Source of the DNA: Paratrimastix pyriformis
Lineage: Eukaryota > Preaxostyla > Paratrimastigidae
DNA length: 20,657 bases
Direction: 5' to 3'
Assembly: GCA_027972325.1 (NCBI GenBank)
Contig: JAPMOS010000400.1
Span: 1 to 20,657, forward strand
How positions within the stretch are numbered: position 1 is the stretch's first letter; every line of letters starts with the position of its first letter. The notes beneath the pieces were generated by a model. That model had not been told where the DNA came from. It saw only the letters and a program-made list of their open reading frames with translations, and ran no database searches. Positions 11,101 through 18,897 of the stretch are shown here, one piece after another. Both the position numbers and the translations under genes were made by a program.

Positions 11101-13586
11101 TTTCGCTTTTGCCTCTTCTTCCTCTGCGCATCCCTTTTCCCTTCCTTCTCCGCGCCTTCACTCCCTTCCCCTCCCCCGCAGGCACCCTGACTTCCGGGTA
11201 ACTATCCCCCACTGCAGATAGGCTTCCCACACCCACCCCCATGCACTGCTCCGCCCCGGCCCATCCCCGCTCCCCAGCCTTCCCACCTCCCATCTGCATC
11301 TTCACACCTCCGAACGCCGGTCCCAGGGCCGACTTCCTCATCTTCGAAGCCTTTTCCTGCCCCTCCACATACAGGAACACATCTCCATGACCTGCTTCCT
11401 CTTCCCCAACTTCTCCGACCCTGCTGTCATTAAACCTCCACCATTGGTCTCCAATCTTTTTGACCGCCACCCAGTGTCGCCCACCCCCCCTTCTCCCACA
11501 AAACTCCGCCACCGCTACCATGTGGTACACCTTACCGCCCACTTCCACCACATCCGGCTGGACCCTCCATTGCCTCTTATCAACCATCCCTTCCCTACCC
11601 CGCGTCACTTGGACGACCATAACACCCTCTGTTCCCACCACCCGCTCCTCCCTCGCATGCCAACGATCCACCCCACACCCAGGGCACCTTTTTCGTATCC
11701 TCTGATTTGAAAGGATCACCCTTCCCACAGCGTCACTCATTTTCTCCAGATCCCGCTCCAATCTCACCGTTAGATCGCTTCTCTCTCTCCGTTCCGCTGC
11801 TCATAAGCTCACACTCCTGACATGTGTCCTCCACTTCCACAGTTACCTTTGCCGCTATCCCAGACCTCCGCAGCAATTCAACGAGGGCCTCCTCCGCTTC
11901 CCCATCCTGCCCTTCGTCCAAACCCCTCGCTCCCTCCCTCCACACCCCTTCTTCCCACCCGGGTCCCATGACCTCCCCGCAATATCTCGTACAACTCCCC
12001 CACCCCCCCAGCCGCCTCAACCACCTGGAGGGCCGTGCTGATCCAGCAGCGGTGGCCAGTGACATTAACTATTCCTCTATACATTCCGCCCCCATTACCA
12101 TCCTCCAGCTCTCCATCACCCTCCCCCACTCCATTTCCACCTCCATAGCAATCCTGCTCCCCACCGCCTCCAATCTTTTTACCGATGTCATCGTCATTAC
12201 AATAAAACTCAACCACCCCAACCAGTTTTTTCAAAAACTCAGCCAAGTCAATGTCAGCCCACCCCCTTTTCCACCCCTCCTTCATCCCCACCCATCTCTT
12301 AAATCGGTCAACAATAAAATTCCAATTGGCCTGGCATGCTAGACCTTCCAAGTCCCCCCAAGCGTACATTATCACTTGCAACCATGATATCCGAGCCAGT
12401 CTCCCTTTCCAAACCTCCCTGTCCCAAGAGCACTGCCGAAACTCAAAGGAGTCTACAAGGCAAACGGCAACAAGGAAAACATTCGCACAGACCGTAAGCA
12501 AAAAGGAAGCCAGCCCCAGCCACCTGAGCCAAAGTAGTATGCCCCCGATGTCGCCAGCCTGTGCCGCATTCCCATCCCCGGCATCGTCCTCCATCCCACC
12601 ATCGAGGTTTTCCCCAAAGTCGGGGTTCTCCTCTGCTCCTTCCCTCATGAGGTTGTCCCCTTCGGCGGGGTTTTCCTCCTTCTTGAGGTTGTCCCCTTGG
12701 GGTTTTCCTCCTTCTTGAGGTTGTCCCCTTGGGGTTTTCCTCCTTCTTGAGGTTGTCCCCTTGGGGTTTTCCTCCGTGTCCGTCCCCACCCAGCCAATGT
12801 CGCCCAGCGATGCCCCTTGAGGTTGTCCCCGACGGCGGGGTTTTCCTCCTTCTTGAGGTTGTCCCCATCGGGGTTTTCCTCGTACCACTCGGTGAGGTTT
12901 GCCTGCCACATTTTAGCCAGGTTGTCCTCGACCCTCTCTCTGGCCACCCCAGGGGTAACGATCCCTAGGGCATCCCGCCGACGTAGCCCAGCGGCCCCCT
13001 CCTCTCCAGCACCCGCAGGAACCGCTGCGGGTGTTAAGGGGGTCCTGGTTTGACCGTTGACCCCTTGACCGGCCCTAGCGTCACCACCAGTCCTACCGAG
13101 ATCATCGATCTCAGGAAATGAGTAAACTGTAATAAATGAATACTCACACAGACCTTCAGACGTCGTCCAAAGTTGCCCATTCATTCGGAGGTTTTGTGCG
13201 GATGCAGGCATTGGAGCTCCCATCTGCTGAGTCCAGTATTGGAATTGGATGACTGAAAAAGAGGGTACACACAGACCAACCCCATTCCAGGAAAGCTCAA
13301 AACAATAACCAGGCTGCCCTTGACCAGCCTTAACAGAATCAGCGGCCACATTCCTAAAAGTTTCTGAAGATGACAAAAAAGAATACCGGAAAGACAGACT
13401 CTCTCCCAAAGAACGTGCCGCATCAGCAACATCCCAGAGAAGGATCTTCCATCTGACCAGACGGTCAGACAGGCATCTCAGGGGCCAGATATCTGAAATT
13501 CTAAGGATGAGCCGCTGCCAGACGTCCCAACAACCAACAAACCGGTAGTTATTTCCGACACCAGACAGGGCCCACCTCCGAGGCAA
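11087..13586 (-). pseudogene. LINE ORF2: transmembrane segment and USP-like (C19) deubiquitinase domain
   Basis: The C-terminal half fits a ubiquitin-specific protease. The Cys box NVTGHRCWISTALQVV has its Cys codon at 12046-12048. A four-cysteine finger follows (CQEC near 11815, CPGC near 11675). The strand VMVVQVTRG comes next, then the His box GGRHWVAVKKIGDQWWRFND with its His codon at 11474-11476, and a closing FLYVEGQ. Order and spacing match USP folds; the usual oxyanion Asn is shifted by one residue. Upstream, about 12450-12545, is a long hydrophobic segment (LGLASFLLTVCANVFLVAV) preceded by minisatellite-encoded repeats. A basic Gly-rich linker ends the ORF at TGA 11087-11089. Coding changes frame near 12815, 11990 and 11780. 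The start is unclear: 13586 is the first plausible start in the upstream frame. An unrelated papain-fold protease is the alternative. Confidence 0.68.
12640..12935 (-). repeat. Coding minisatellite with 36-bp and 32-bp units
   Basis: About seven units of a sequence containing GAGGTTGTCCCC and GGGGTTTTCCTCC on the plus strand. The 36-bp form encodes GDNLKKEENPAE-type 12-residue repeats. A variant lacking CGGC (32 bp) occurs three times in a row at about 12690-12770. Each such unit moves the frame, so the array reads in turn as DNLKKEENP, TTSRRRKTP and QPQEGGKP with no stops, and three units restore the original frame. An unrelated stretch at about 12775-12812 interrupts the array. Confidence 0.85.
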
Positions 13587-13589
13587 AGC

Positions 13590-14235
13590 ACTCTGTCCAG
13601 CCGGGAGACTATGATCAAAGCATGATTAGAAACTCTCCATCCATCTTCCTCCATCCACAGACCAACGAGACATCGGCTAGACATACCACACCAACCTGAG
13701 GGCAGCCGCCACCCAATGCAGCCACCACACCAAGCCGGCACACCATCCAACCACAGTTGGAAAGTAGGGGCGCTCAGCCCACCAGAAAACGCGGGAGAAA
13801 ACAGCCATCCCAACCCCGCCAACCCTCCTGATCCCATCTCTCTCCCGTCCACCACCGGCCCCTTCGCCCCTTCCAGAGGTCTTCCCTTCTCCGTACCAGC
13901 ATTCCCAGTTCTCATTACCAGTCTTTATCCAACCCAGACGACCACGCTTCGCCCCTCTCTTTTTGATCAACAAGGCCAATTCCATTTACCCTACCGTGGA
14001 CCCAATTCTCTTCGACCACCGTCTGCATCCAAAAGCACCATACACATATCACTTCCTGTCTTTGCACTACCTTCTCCAGTTTTACCCCACTCCACCTTCT
14101 TTTTCCTTCATTCGATTGCTCCCCCCGCCAACCACTCTCCTCCCACGCCATTCCAATAGAAGGCTGTTTCTTTCCACACGCATGTCCCAGGAGCAAGAGC
14201 GTAAGAGGGTGGAAGAGAAACACAGCCCCCAACCT
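13590..14235 (-). other. LINE region between ORF1 and ORF2, coding unclear
   Basis: All minus frames are largely open because the DNA is GC-rich, but no frame shows a recognisable domain. One frame is Trp-rich (VFWWAERPYFPTVVGW near 13770), another Gly-rich. It may encode the N-terminus of ORF2 or be a spacer. No ATG follows the ORF1 stop closely enough to mark an obvious start. Confidence 0.4.
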
Positions 14236-15301
14236 TTACTTGAACTTCTTCCCCGCATTCACCCCCACCGACACCTTCACCACACGCGGACGCGACTCCC
14301 GCTTCAAAGCATCGATGGCCTCCCTCTGCTCCGGGGTTGCCATGACACAAAACGTCCCGTCCCACCGCCCACTTGACCACGCCACTTCTGATCTCCAAAT
14401 ATCGGAGACCTCTACCACAATGTGGTGGTTCTTGAGGTACTCCTGCATCTGCTGCGGCCACTCGACACCGGCCGCACGAATAAAGGCCAAACGATGGTCC
14501 GCCCGGAGAGGCCGATCCTCCCCCGGAGCGATCTGAACTATGCGCTTGCCCCGGAAGATCTCCGGGATGTGGGGCTGTCCCACCGAGCATGTCACAGACA
14601 CACGCCATGCACCCGGCTGGCGAGCAGGCTTGACCCAAACTACCGGGGGTGGCGATCAATAAGTCAGCGATTGCGAACAGACACTGCGCACTCGGGTTCG
14701 CTTCACGCAACCATTGGCGAACCTCCTCTTCTTTAGCTTCCAGGGGCAAACCACCCAGATGAGCCCTCATTGTAACAAAGGTCACAGCTGAGGCCGGCCG
14801 CTCACATTCACTTCCCAGATCAGTCAGGACGGCCTGATTCCGACTTGCAAAAGCTCCAAGAATCTCCGCGGCATCGGGTCTCAGACACGTCACGCCAAAA
14901 GTTCCTTCTTCCAGGCCTTGCTGAACACGGGCCTCGCCAAGGATCTCACGAAGCTGGCATTCAAGTTCGTACCAGCTAAATTGCACAGCACTTGGCTCAA
15001 ATTTAATAGCGAATCTCATTGTCTCAGCCTGTAATTCACAGAAGGCAATTGACAAACAAAGACCCAAGATGAGCCCAACAAACATCCTTGATAGGCGGAC
15101 TTTCGGTAGGAAAGCCACTATCCAATTAACACAGACCATAACTTTTTCCTTCTTTTCACCCTGCTCCTCGGCCTGGCTCTTTTCGGCCACTCTTTTTTTA
15201 CCAGCCGCCTCCATTCTTTGGCGATTGGCTTCAGCCTCAACACTTTCCAGCGTCAGAGGAACCGCACCAGCATCTTCAACAGAATGAGTTTCAGAAGACA
15301 T
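14236..15301 (-). pseudogene. LINE ORF1, RRM-like nucleic-acid-binding protein
   Basis: About 355 codons from ATG 15301 to TAA at 14236-14238. LINE ORF1 proteins bind element RNA in ribonucleoprotein particles. The N-terminal 60 residues are charged and helical (ANRQRMEAAGKKRVAEKSQA). A short hydrophobic run follows (MFVGLILGLCLSIAFC). The second half has an RRM-like pattern: MRAHLGGLPLEAKEEEVRQW, then WVKPARQPGAWRVSVTCSVG and PEIFRGKRIVQIAPGE, then a final helical part (MATPEQREAIDALKRES). Coding changes frame once near 14645 at a run of five G on the plus strand (14644-14648). No CCHC knuckle is seen. The RRM call is by pattern only. Confidence 0.65.
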
Positions 15302-15370
15302 CGTCAATTGGCCAATAGAAAAGGCGAAGATCCCAAATTCAAACACTTTCCAGGTCGGTAGGACCGGGGA
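15302..15370 (-). promoter_or_regulatory. LINE 5' leader
   Basis: 69 nt from the 5' end, CCCCGGTCCTTACCGACCTG, to the ORF1 ATG. It contains a small inverted repeat, CGGT-CCTT-ACCG. A frame in phase with ORF1 is open through part of the leader from a GTG at 15346, but the ATG at 15301 is the better start. An internal promoter is expected for the family but is not visible as a motif. Confidence 0.5.
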
Positions 15371-15381
15371 GCCTCTTTATC
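15371..15381 (+). repeat. Target-site duplication, right copy
   Basis: AGCCTCTTTAT, identical to 5138-5148. Fibre coding sequence resumes directly after it. The 11-bp length fits target-primed insertion by an AP-endonuclease LINE. Identity of both copies gives no sign of great age. Confidence 0.9.
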
Positions 15382-15949
15382 TATTCCTAATGCGCCTTCA
15401 ACAATTGTGCAACGTGATGCTAATAGCAAAATATACTGTGCTACTGTGGTAGCTGATAAAGTGGCTCCTACTGGTGCCACATTGAGTGTTCCTGCTGCTA
15501 TCTCATGCAATTCTATCACTTCTGGTGCTGTTCTATGCACTGGAACTCTAAAGACTACAATAACAGATGCTCCAATCCTCGGAACTGACTCATCTGGATA
15601 TGTTGTAACTGGTGCTTTTCCACTCGCTGTAACGGCTAATTCAATAACAACTACTGGTGGCAACTTAATCAGAAACAATCCAATAGCTGTTGACAACATA
15701 ATTCCTCTTAATACTTCTCTCAAAATAGGTAACTTCACAGTAAATTCCACTGACACCACATTCGAAAATGCTGATAACACTACCTTCACTATTAAGTCAA
15801 AAGGCAACATAAAATACAATAGTGATTACAATGCTAATGACACTTCTCCAAATCATACATTCACTATTGGCGCAACTGACATGCTTTCTATATATTCCAA
15901 TAAAGTTAAGACTGCATTTCCATTTGAATGTCCATTTATTGGCTCAAAC

Positions 15950-16510
15950 ACTGGCTCTCTCAAAATATCAATGTATCCTTATGGTAACACAAACTGGGGC
16001 ATTTATCAAGCAAGCTCTGGTGCAAATGCTGACTTCTCTGGTACTGGTTCTGCATGCGCCGGCTTTGATATGAACAATGCAATTCGATTCCGTGTCTATG
16101 ACAGTTCTTCAACTGGAATAATCTTCGAAAACTCAAACAATGTATGCAACTTCTCTGCAAATGCTAACACTGGTACTTTCTGGACTCGTGGACTGCTGAC
16201 GGCTGGTGGAAATTTGGCAAGCCCTAAAATCAGTTCACCTGCTTCTTCCGCAAATCTCGGGCTTAGAATTGGTTTCAATGGAACTGTTGATAACGCCTGG
16301 GGCGCTTACATGTCTGCAACCACTTCATTTGACAATTCAACTGCATGCGTTGGAAATGATTTCTCTGGTCAAGCACTTCGACTTCGTGCATATAACAATG
16401 CTAACTGCGGTATGATATTCGAAAATAGTGACAATGTCATGAACCTCTCATGCAATGCAAACAGTGGTAATCTTTGGCTACGTGGCATGGCAACACTGAA
16501 TGGTGGCTTA
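15950..16510 (+). repeat. 98-residue tandem duplication inside the fibre gene
   Basis: Two adjacent homologous units with a 294-bp period: GIIFENSNN at 16115 matches GMIFENSDN at 16409. Shared features include NTNWGIYQASS / VDNAWGAYMSA, the FDMNNAIRFRVY / FSGQALRLRAY strand, and the closing NTGTFWTRGLLT / NSGNLWLRGMAT. The period is a multiple of three, so this is a protein-level module repeat of the shaft or knob. Confidence 0.75.
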
Positions 16511-17313
16511 AAACTACCTAACAACACCTCCGGATATCTATATAGTGATGCAAATGGTAATATCACCGCAACTACTGTAACTTCCACTTCTGCTCAGTCT
16601 CTCGCTGCTAATAGTGGCTCTTCCACTAATATCTCATCGAATAATAATCTTATTAACATTTCTGGTGATACTACAAGTTCATACTTTAATGCAAATAACG
16701 CTAACTTTGGAGTTGTTTTTAATGTTGGAGGGGCTAATGTGATTAACTTTGGTAAGACTCGTGTGACTTCACCTGTCATATTAGCTACTGCTCAATCAAC
16801 TGGTGATTCTCTGCAAATGTACATCGATACTACTGGAAAAATACATGTTCCTACATCCTCAATTCGATACAAGGAAAACGTAATGGATATGGCTGATACG
16901 TCATATTTATATAAGTTACGTCCCGTCAATTTCAATTACAAGGCTGATGAGAAAAAGGTCAAATGCTATGGTCTAATAGCTGAAGAATGTGTTGATGTAT
17001 GTCCTGATTTAGTATATTACAAGGATGGCGCTGTTGAAGGTATTCGACAAGATCGTTTGCCTTTCATGATGCTCAATGAGATGAAAAAACTAAAGGCACA
17101 TTGTGATTCACTCACTGATGAAAACATGTCATTAAAAGCTCAAATAGAAACACTTAAAACTGCTGTAGCGGAAATCAGACAGATGATTTCTGTTACGTTC
17201 GAAACTACTCAACCTTCTTCAATTGATAATGGTAAAATGGCATTCTATCTCGCTGATGACTCAACACTGAAGGCTACATGGAAGATAAACAATGTACGAC
17301 AAGCTACCAATAT

Positions 17314-17988
17314 TTAAGCAAAAAGAGACTTTGAATTGTCTGCTTTCTTCTTCCCTTCTTTCACTATAAGTAGCTGTTTGCATGAGGCTGAGATTCCATA
17401 ATGCTGCTTATCATCAACCCATACTTTAAGTTGGACTATCATTTTAACTGTGCTCCCTGGATTGACGGCTTTCCGTAAATCCTCGTTTGTTTGTATTGTT
17501 GTGTCCTGTTTTACCTCACCATCTTCATCTTTTCGGAAGACACTCGGATACAGTGTATCTGCATATCCAACTGCTACTTTATAGTAGCTCGGAAACTTGT
17601 CATTATCACTCGTCTTGGCAAATGATTTGTATTGAAATTCATCTGGTTTGCCTTCTTCAAAAGTACCATTCACAATGCTTTCCACATTGTTTTGACAGTA
17701 CTTCTCGAGCTTGTCTATCATCTTCTTAAAGTCATCGCCTACATTCTCAACTGGTAACCTGATGGTTTTAGTGTTCTCGTAAAAGTTCACTCCATAAGGT
17801 CCTAAGTCGATTTGTGGCGTCTGAACTAAGAGGTTACTACCATTATGTTCAATGTGACACATCTTCATTGTCTTCTCTTGCTTCCTGGACGATTCAGATA
17901 AGGCTTCAATTGACAGCTTCTTAACTGTGAAATCGTTCGGAATGATCACAACTGGCATATCAGACTCAACAGATTGCTTGCTTGACAT
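17314..17988 (-). CDS. DUF5871-like, possibly DNA-binding, protein of the Polinton-like element, looks whole
   Basis: 224 residues from ATG 17988. The opening VIIPNDFTVKKLSIEALSES and the segment LVQTPQIDLGPYGVNFYENT resemble a protein family spread through nucleocytoplasmic large DNA viruses (the DUF5871-type pattern with QTP followed by P-G), often suspected to bind single-stranded DNA. The middle has an acidic helical stretch (DDFKKMIDKLEKYCQNNVES). The C-terminal half has strands (STVKMIVQLKVWVDDKQHYG) and a Lys-rich tail. It converges on the fibre gene, and the two stops share four bases (TTAA, 17314-17317). ATACTAA at 18002-18008, 14 nt upstream of the start, is also found 19 nt upstream of the capsid-like gene (1472-1478). 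The family assignment is from memory of the pattern and tentative. Confidence 0.55.
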   Translation of the reverse strand: MSSKQSVESDMPVVIIPNDFTVKKLSIEALSESSRKQEKTMKMCHIEHNGSNLLVQTPQIDLGPYGVNFYENTKTIRLPVENVGDDFKKMIDKLEKYCQNNVESIVNGTFEEGKPDEFQYKSFAKTSDNDKFPSYYKVAVGYADTLYPSVFRKDEDGEVKQDTTIQTNEDLRKAVNPGSTVKMIVQLKVWVDDKQHYGISASCKQLLIVKEGKKKADNSKSLFA

Positions 17989-18891
17989 TAGTGGTTATTA
18001 TATACTAACTATAGATAATAATTTTTCTTAAAATACCTTTACTGATTCAGTGATTATAATGAGTGCGCATTCTGATGAGATATTCCTCATTATATCGTCA
18101 GTAGCTCATTGAATTTTCGCTTTATTAGCCTTATAGCTCAAATGATGAAACGCTGTTTGTTATCTCTTTGAAATAGAAGGTAAATCTGATTGATTTCTCT
18201 TTCAATTCATGTCAAAGCTGAGTAAATTTTCGCTTTAAAGGGCTCGGTGCTGAAATCTAATTTCATATTGTTTTATCATTTTGTCATACTTTTCCATTTT
18301 CTTAGAATCAATTATTTGAGCTGATTCAATCAAAAAGAATGCATCATTTACTTAAGATTGATGCATTATTTAATGATCACTTTTGAAAAGCACTTTTGTC
18401 ACAATTTTATTTTGAATGAAGAGATAAGCTGTTTCTGATTGAATTCTCTTTCGTTTGATGCTTAAGATGATTGAATTGTTTGATTTGACAAAAATGGCAA
18501 AATAATTTCTGGGACAAAAAATGGAAAAAAATTGAAAATGCATGGAGAATTCGCTTTTTGCCTCTAATTTCGTTTGTAGCTCGAATGAATTGATGCTTAA
18601 ATCATTCCAAGCTGATTAAAATAAAATGCTCGTTTTACTTAAAAAACACATTGAGAAAAAAGATTTTGCTCTGAAGAAATCGATTTTTGCCTCAAATAAC
18701 GTTTGTAGCTCGAGAAAATTAATGCTTAAATCATTCAAAGCTGATAAAATAAAATGCTCCTTTTCGATAAAATATAATGAGAAAAAACGATTTTGTTCTG
18801 AAGAAATCGATTTTTGCCTCAAATAACAACGCAAGCGTGAAAAATTGTGTGTGAAAATCGATTGTCTCAGAACTCTCCTTTTATAACTACT
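17989..18891. other. AT-rich non-coding right arm of the Polinton-like element
   Basis: No gene is seen. The stretch is AT-rich with recurring short words (TTCGCTTT, GATGCTTAA, AGCTGAT), suggesting old decayed repeats, plus a clear tandem repeat at 18555-18838. The last bases, read inward on the minus strand, are AGTAGTTATAAAAGGAGAG, with a TATA-box-like TATAAAAG. This may be part of the terminal inverted repeat, which cannot be confirmed because the other end lies outside the window. Confidence 0.6.
18555..18838 (+). repeat. Subterminal tandem repeat, about 128-bp unit, 2.2 copies
   Basis: TTTTTGCCTC starts units at 18555, 18684 and 18811, with periods of 129 and 127 bp. Units share GTTTGTAGCTCGA, ATGCTTAAATCATT, AAATAAAATGCTC and TCTGAAGAAATCGA. 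The third unit stops after about 24 bp at AACAACGCAAGCG. Confidence 0.85.
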
Positions 18892-18897
18892 GCGAAG
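18889..18897. other. Right terminus of the Polinton-like element and putative 6-bp target duplicate
   Basis: The AT-rich arm ends in ACT (18889-18891). GC-rich retroelement coding starts at once. Polintons have AG...CT termini and 6-bp target-site duplications, so GCGAAG (18892-18897) would be one copy; its partner must lie left of the window. Confidence 0.5.

Larger units (their letters stand above)
5149..15370 (-). mobile_element. Non-LTR retrotransposon (LINE) with APE, RT, RNase H and a USP-like domain
   Basis: 10,222 bp between 11-bp target-site duplications, read on the minus strand. Sense order: 69-nt 5' leader, ORF1 (RRM-like), ORF2 (USP-like), ORF3 (AP endonuclease, RT, RNase H, CCHC), ORF4 (unknown), structured 3' UTR and (CA)n tail. 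There are no LTRs. RNase H downstream of RT places it in the I-type group of clades (I, Ingi, Tad1, LOA, R1 relatives); which clade cannot be decided by eye. The sense strand is strikingly purine-rich, and the element is much more GC-rich than the Polinton-like DNA around it. Length is complete end to end, but I count about 16-18 frame changes, so this copy is probably inactive unless they are assembly indels. At 10 kb with four ORFs it is unusually large. Confidence 0.92.
4120..17317 (+). pseudogene. Fibre-like protein with C-terminal peptidase-S74 chaperone, split by a LINE
   Basis: Surface or receptor-binding fibre candidate. The gene starts at ATG 4120, ends with TAA at 17315-17317, and is interrupted by the LINE at 5149-15370; about 2.96 kb belongs to the gene. 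The sequence is rich in Thr, Ser, Asn, Ala and Gly with repeated short strands, as in trimeric beta fibres. A 98-residue tandem repeat lies at about 15950-16510. Near 16855-17100 comes the S74 intramolecular chaperone (SSIRYKENV, YKLRPVNFNYKADEKKVK, YGLIAEECVDVCPDLVYY), followed by a helical coil. In phage and viral fibres this domain trimerises the shaft and cuts itself off at the Ser. About 40 further residues follow the coil. Besides the insertion, the 5' part has a few interruptions. Confidence 0.8.
1..18891. mobile_element. Polinton-like / Polinton-like-virus fossil, left end outside window
   Basis: The stretch is AT-rich compared with both its flank and the LINE inside it. It carries a virus-like gene set: capsid-like gene, packaging ATPase, acidic protein, small membrane protein, S74-type fibre and a putative DNA-binding protein. 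Genes are tightly packed and change strand in blocks. The right end reads ACT at 18889-18891, consistent with the AG...CT termini of Polintons, and abuts retroelement sequence. The element is broken, with roughly ten interruptions across its genes plus a 10.2-kb LINE insertion; two genes look whole. No integrase, protease or DNA polymerase gene is visible, and these may lie left of the window. Excluding the LINE, about 8.7 kb is present. Assignment to Polinton proper versus a Polinton-like virus is an inference. Confidence 0.75.

Noticed and set aside
11350-11530. ULP1/C48-type (SUMO protease) reading of the HW...D segment.
   Set aside because: In C48 enzymes the catalytic Cys follows the His and Asp; here the Cys box precedes them, with a four-Cys finger between, as in USPs.
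12640-12935. Repeat units of about 32 bp that might suggest a CRISPR array.
   Set aside because: The units are directly contiguous with no spacers, are translated within a retrotransposon ORF, and the context is eukaryotic.
15304-15819. Minus-strand open frame of about 170 codons across the LINE edge and fibre gene.
   Set aside because: It crosses the insertion boundary and is antisense to the well-supported fibre frame.
18626-18826. Lys-rich plus-strand open frame of 66 codons.
   Set aside because: It lies entirely within the 128-bp tandem repeat in AT-rich non-coding DNA.
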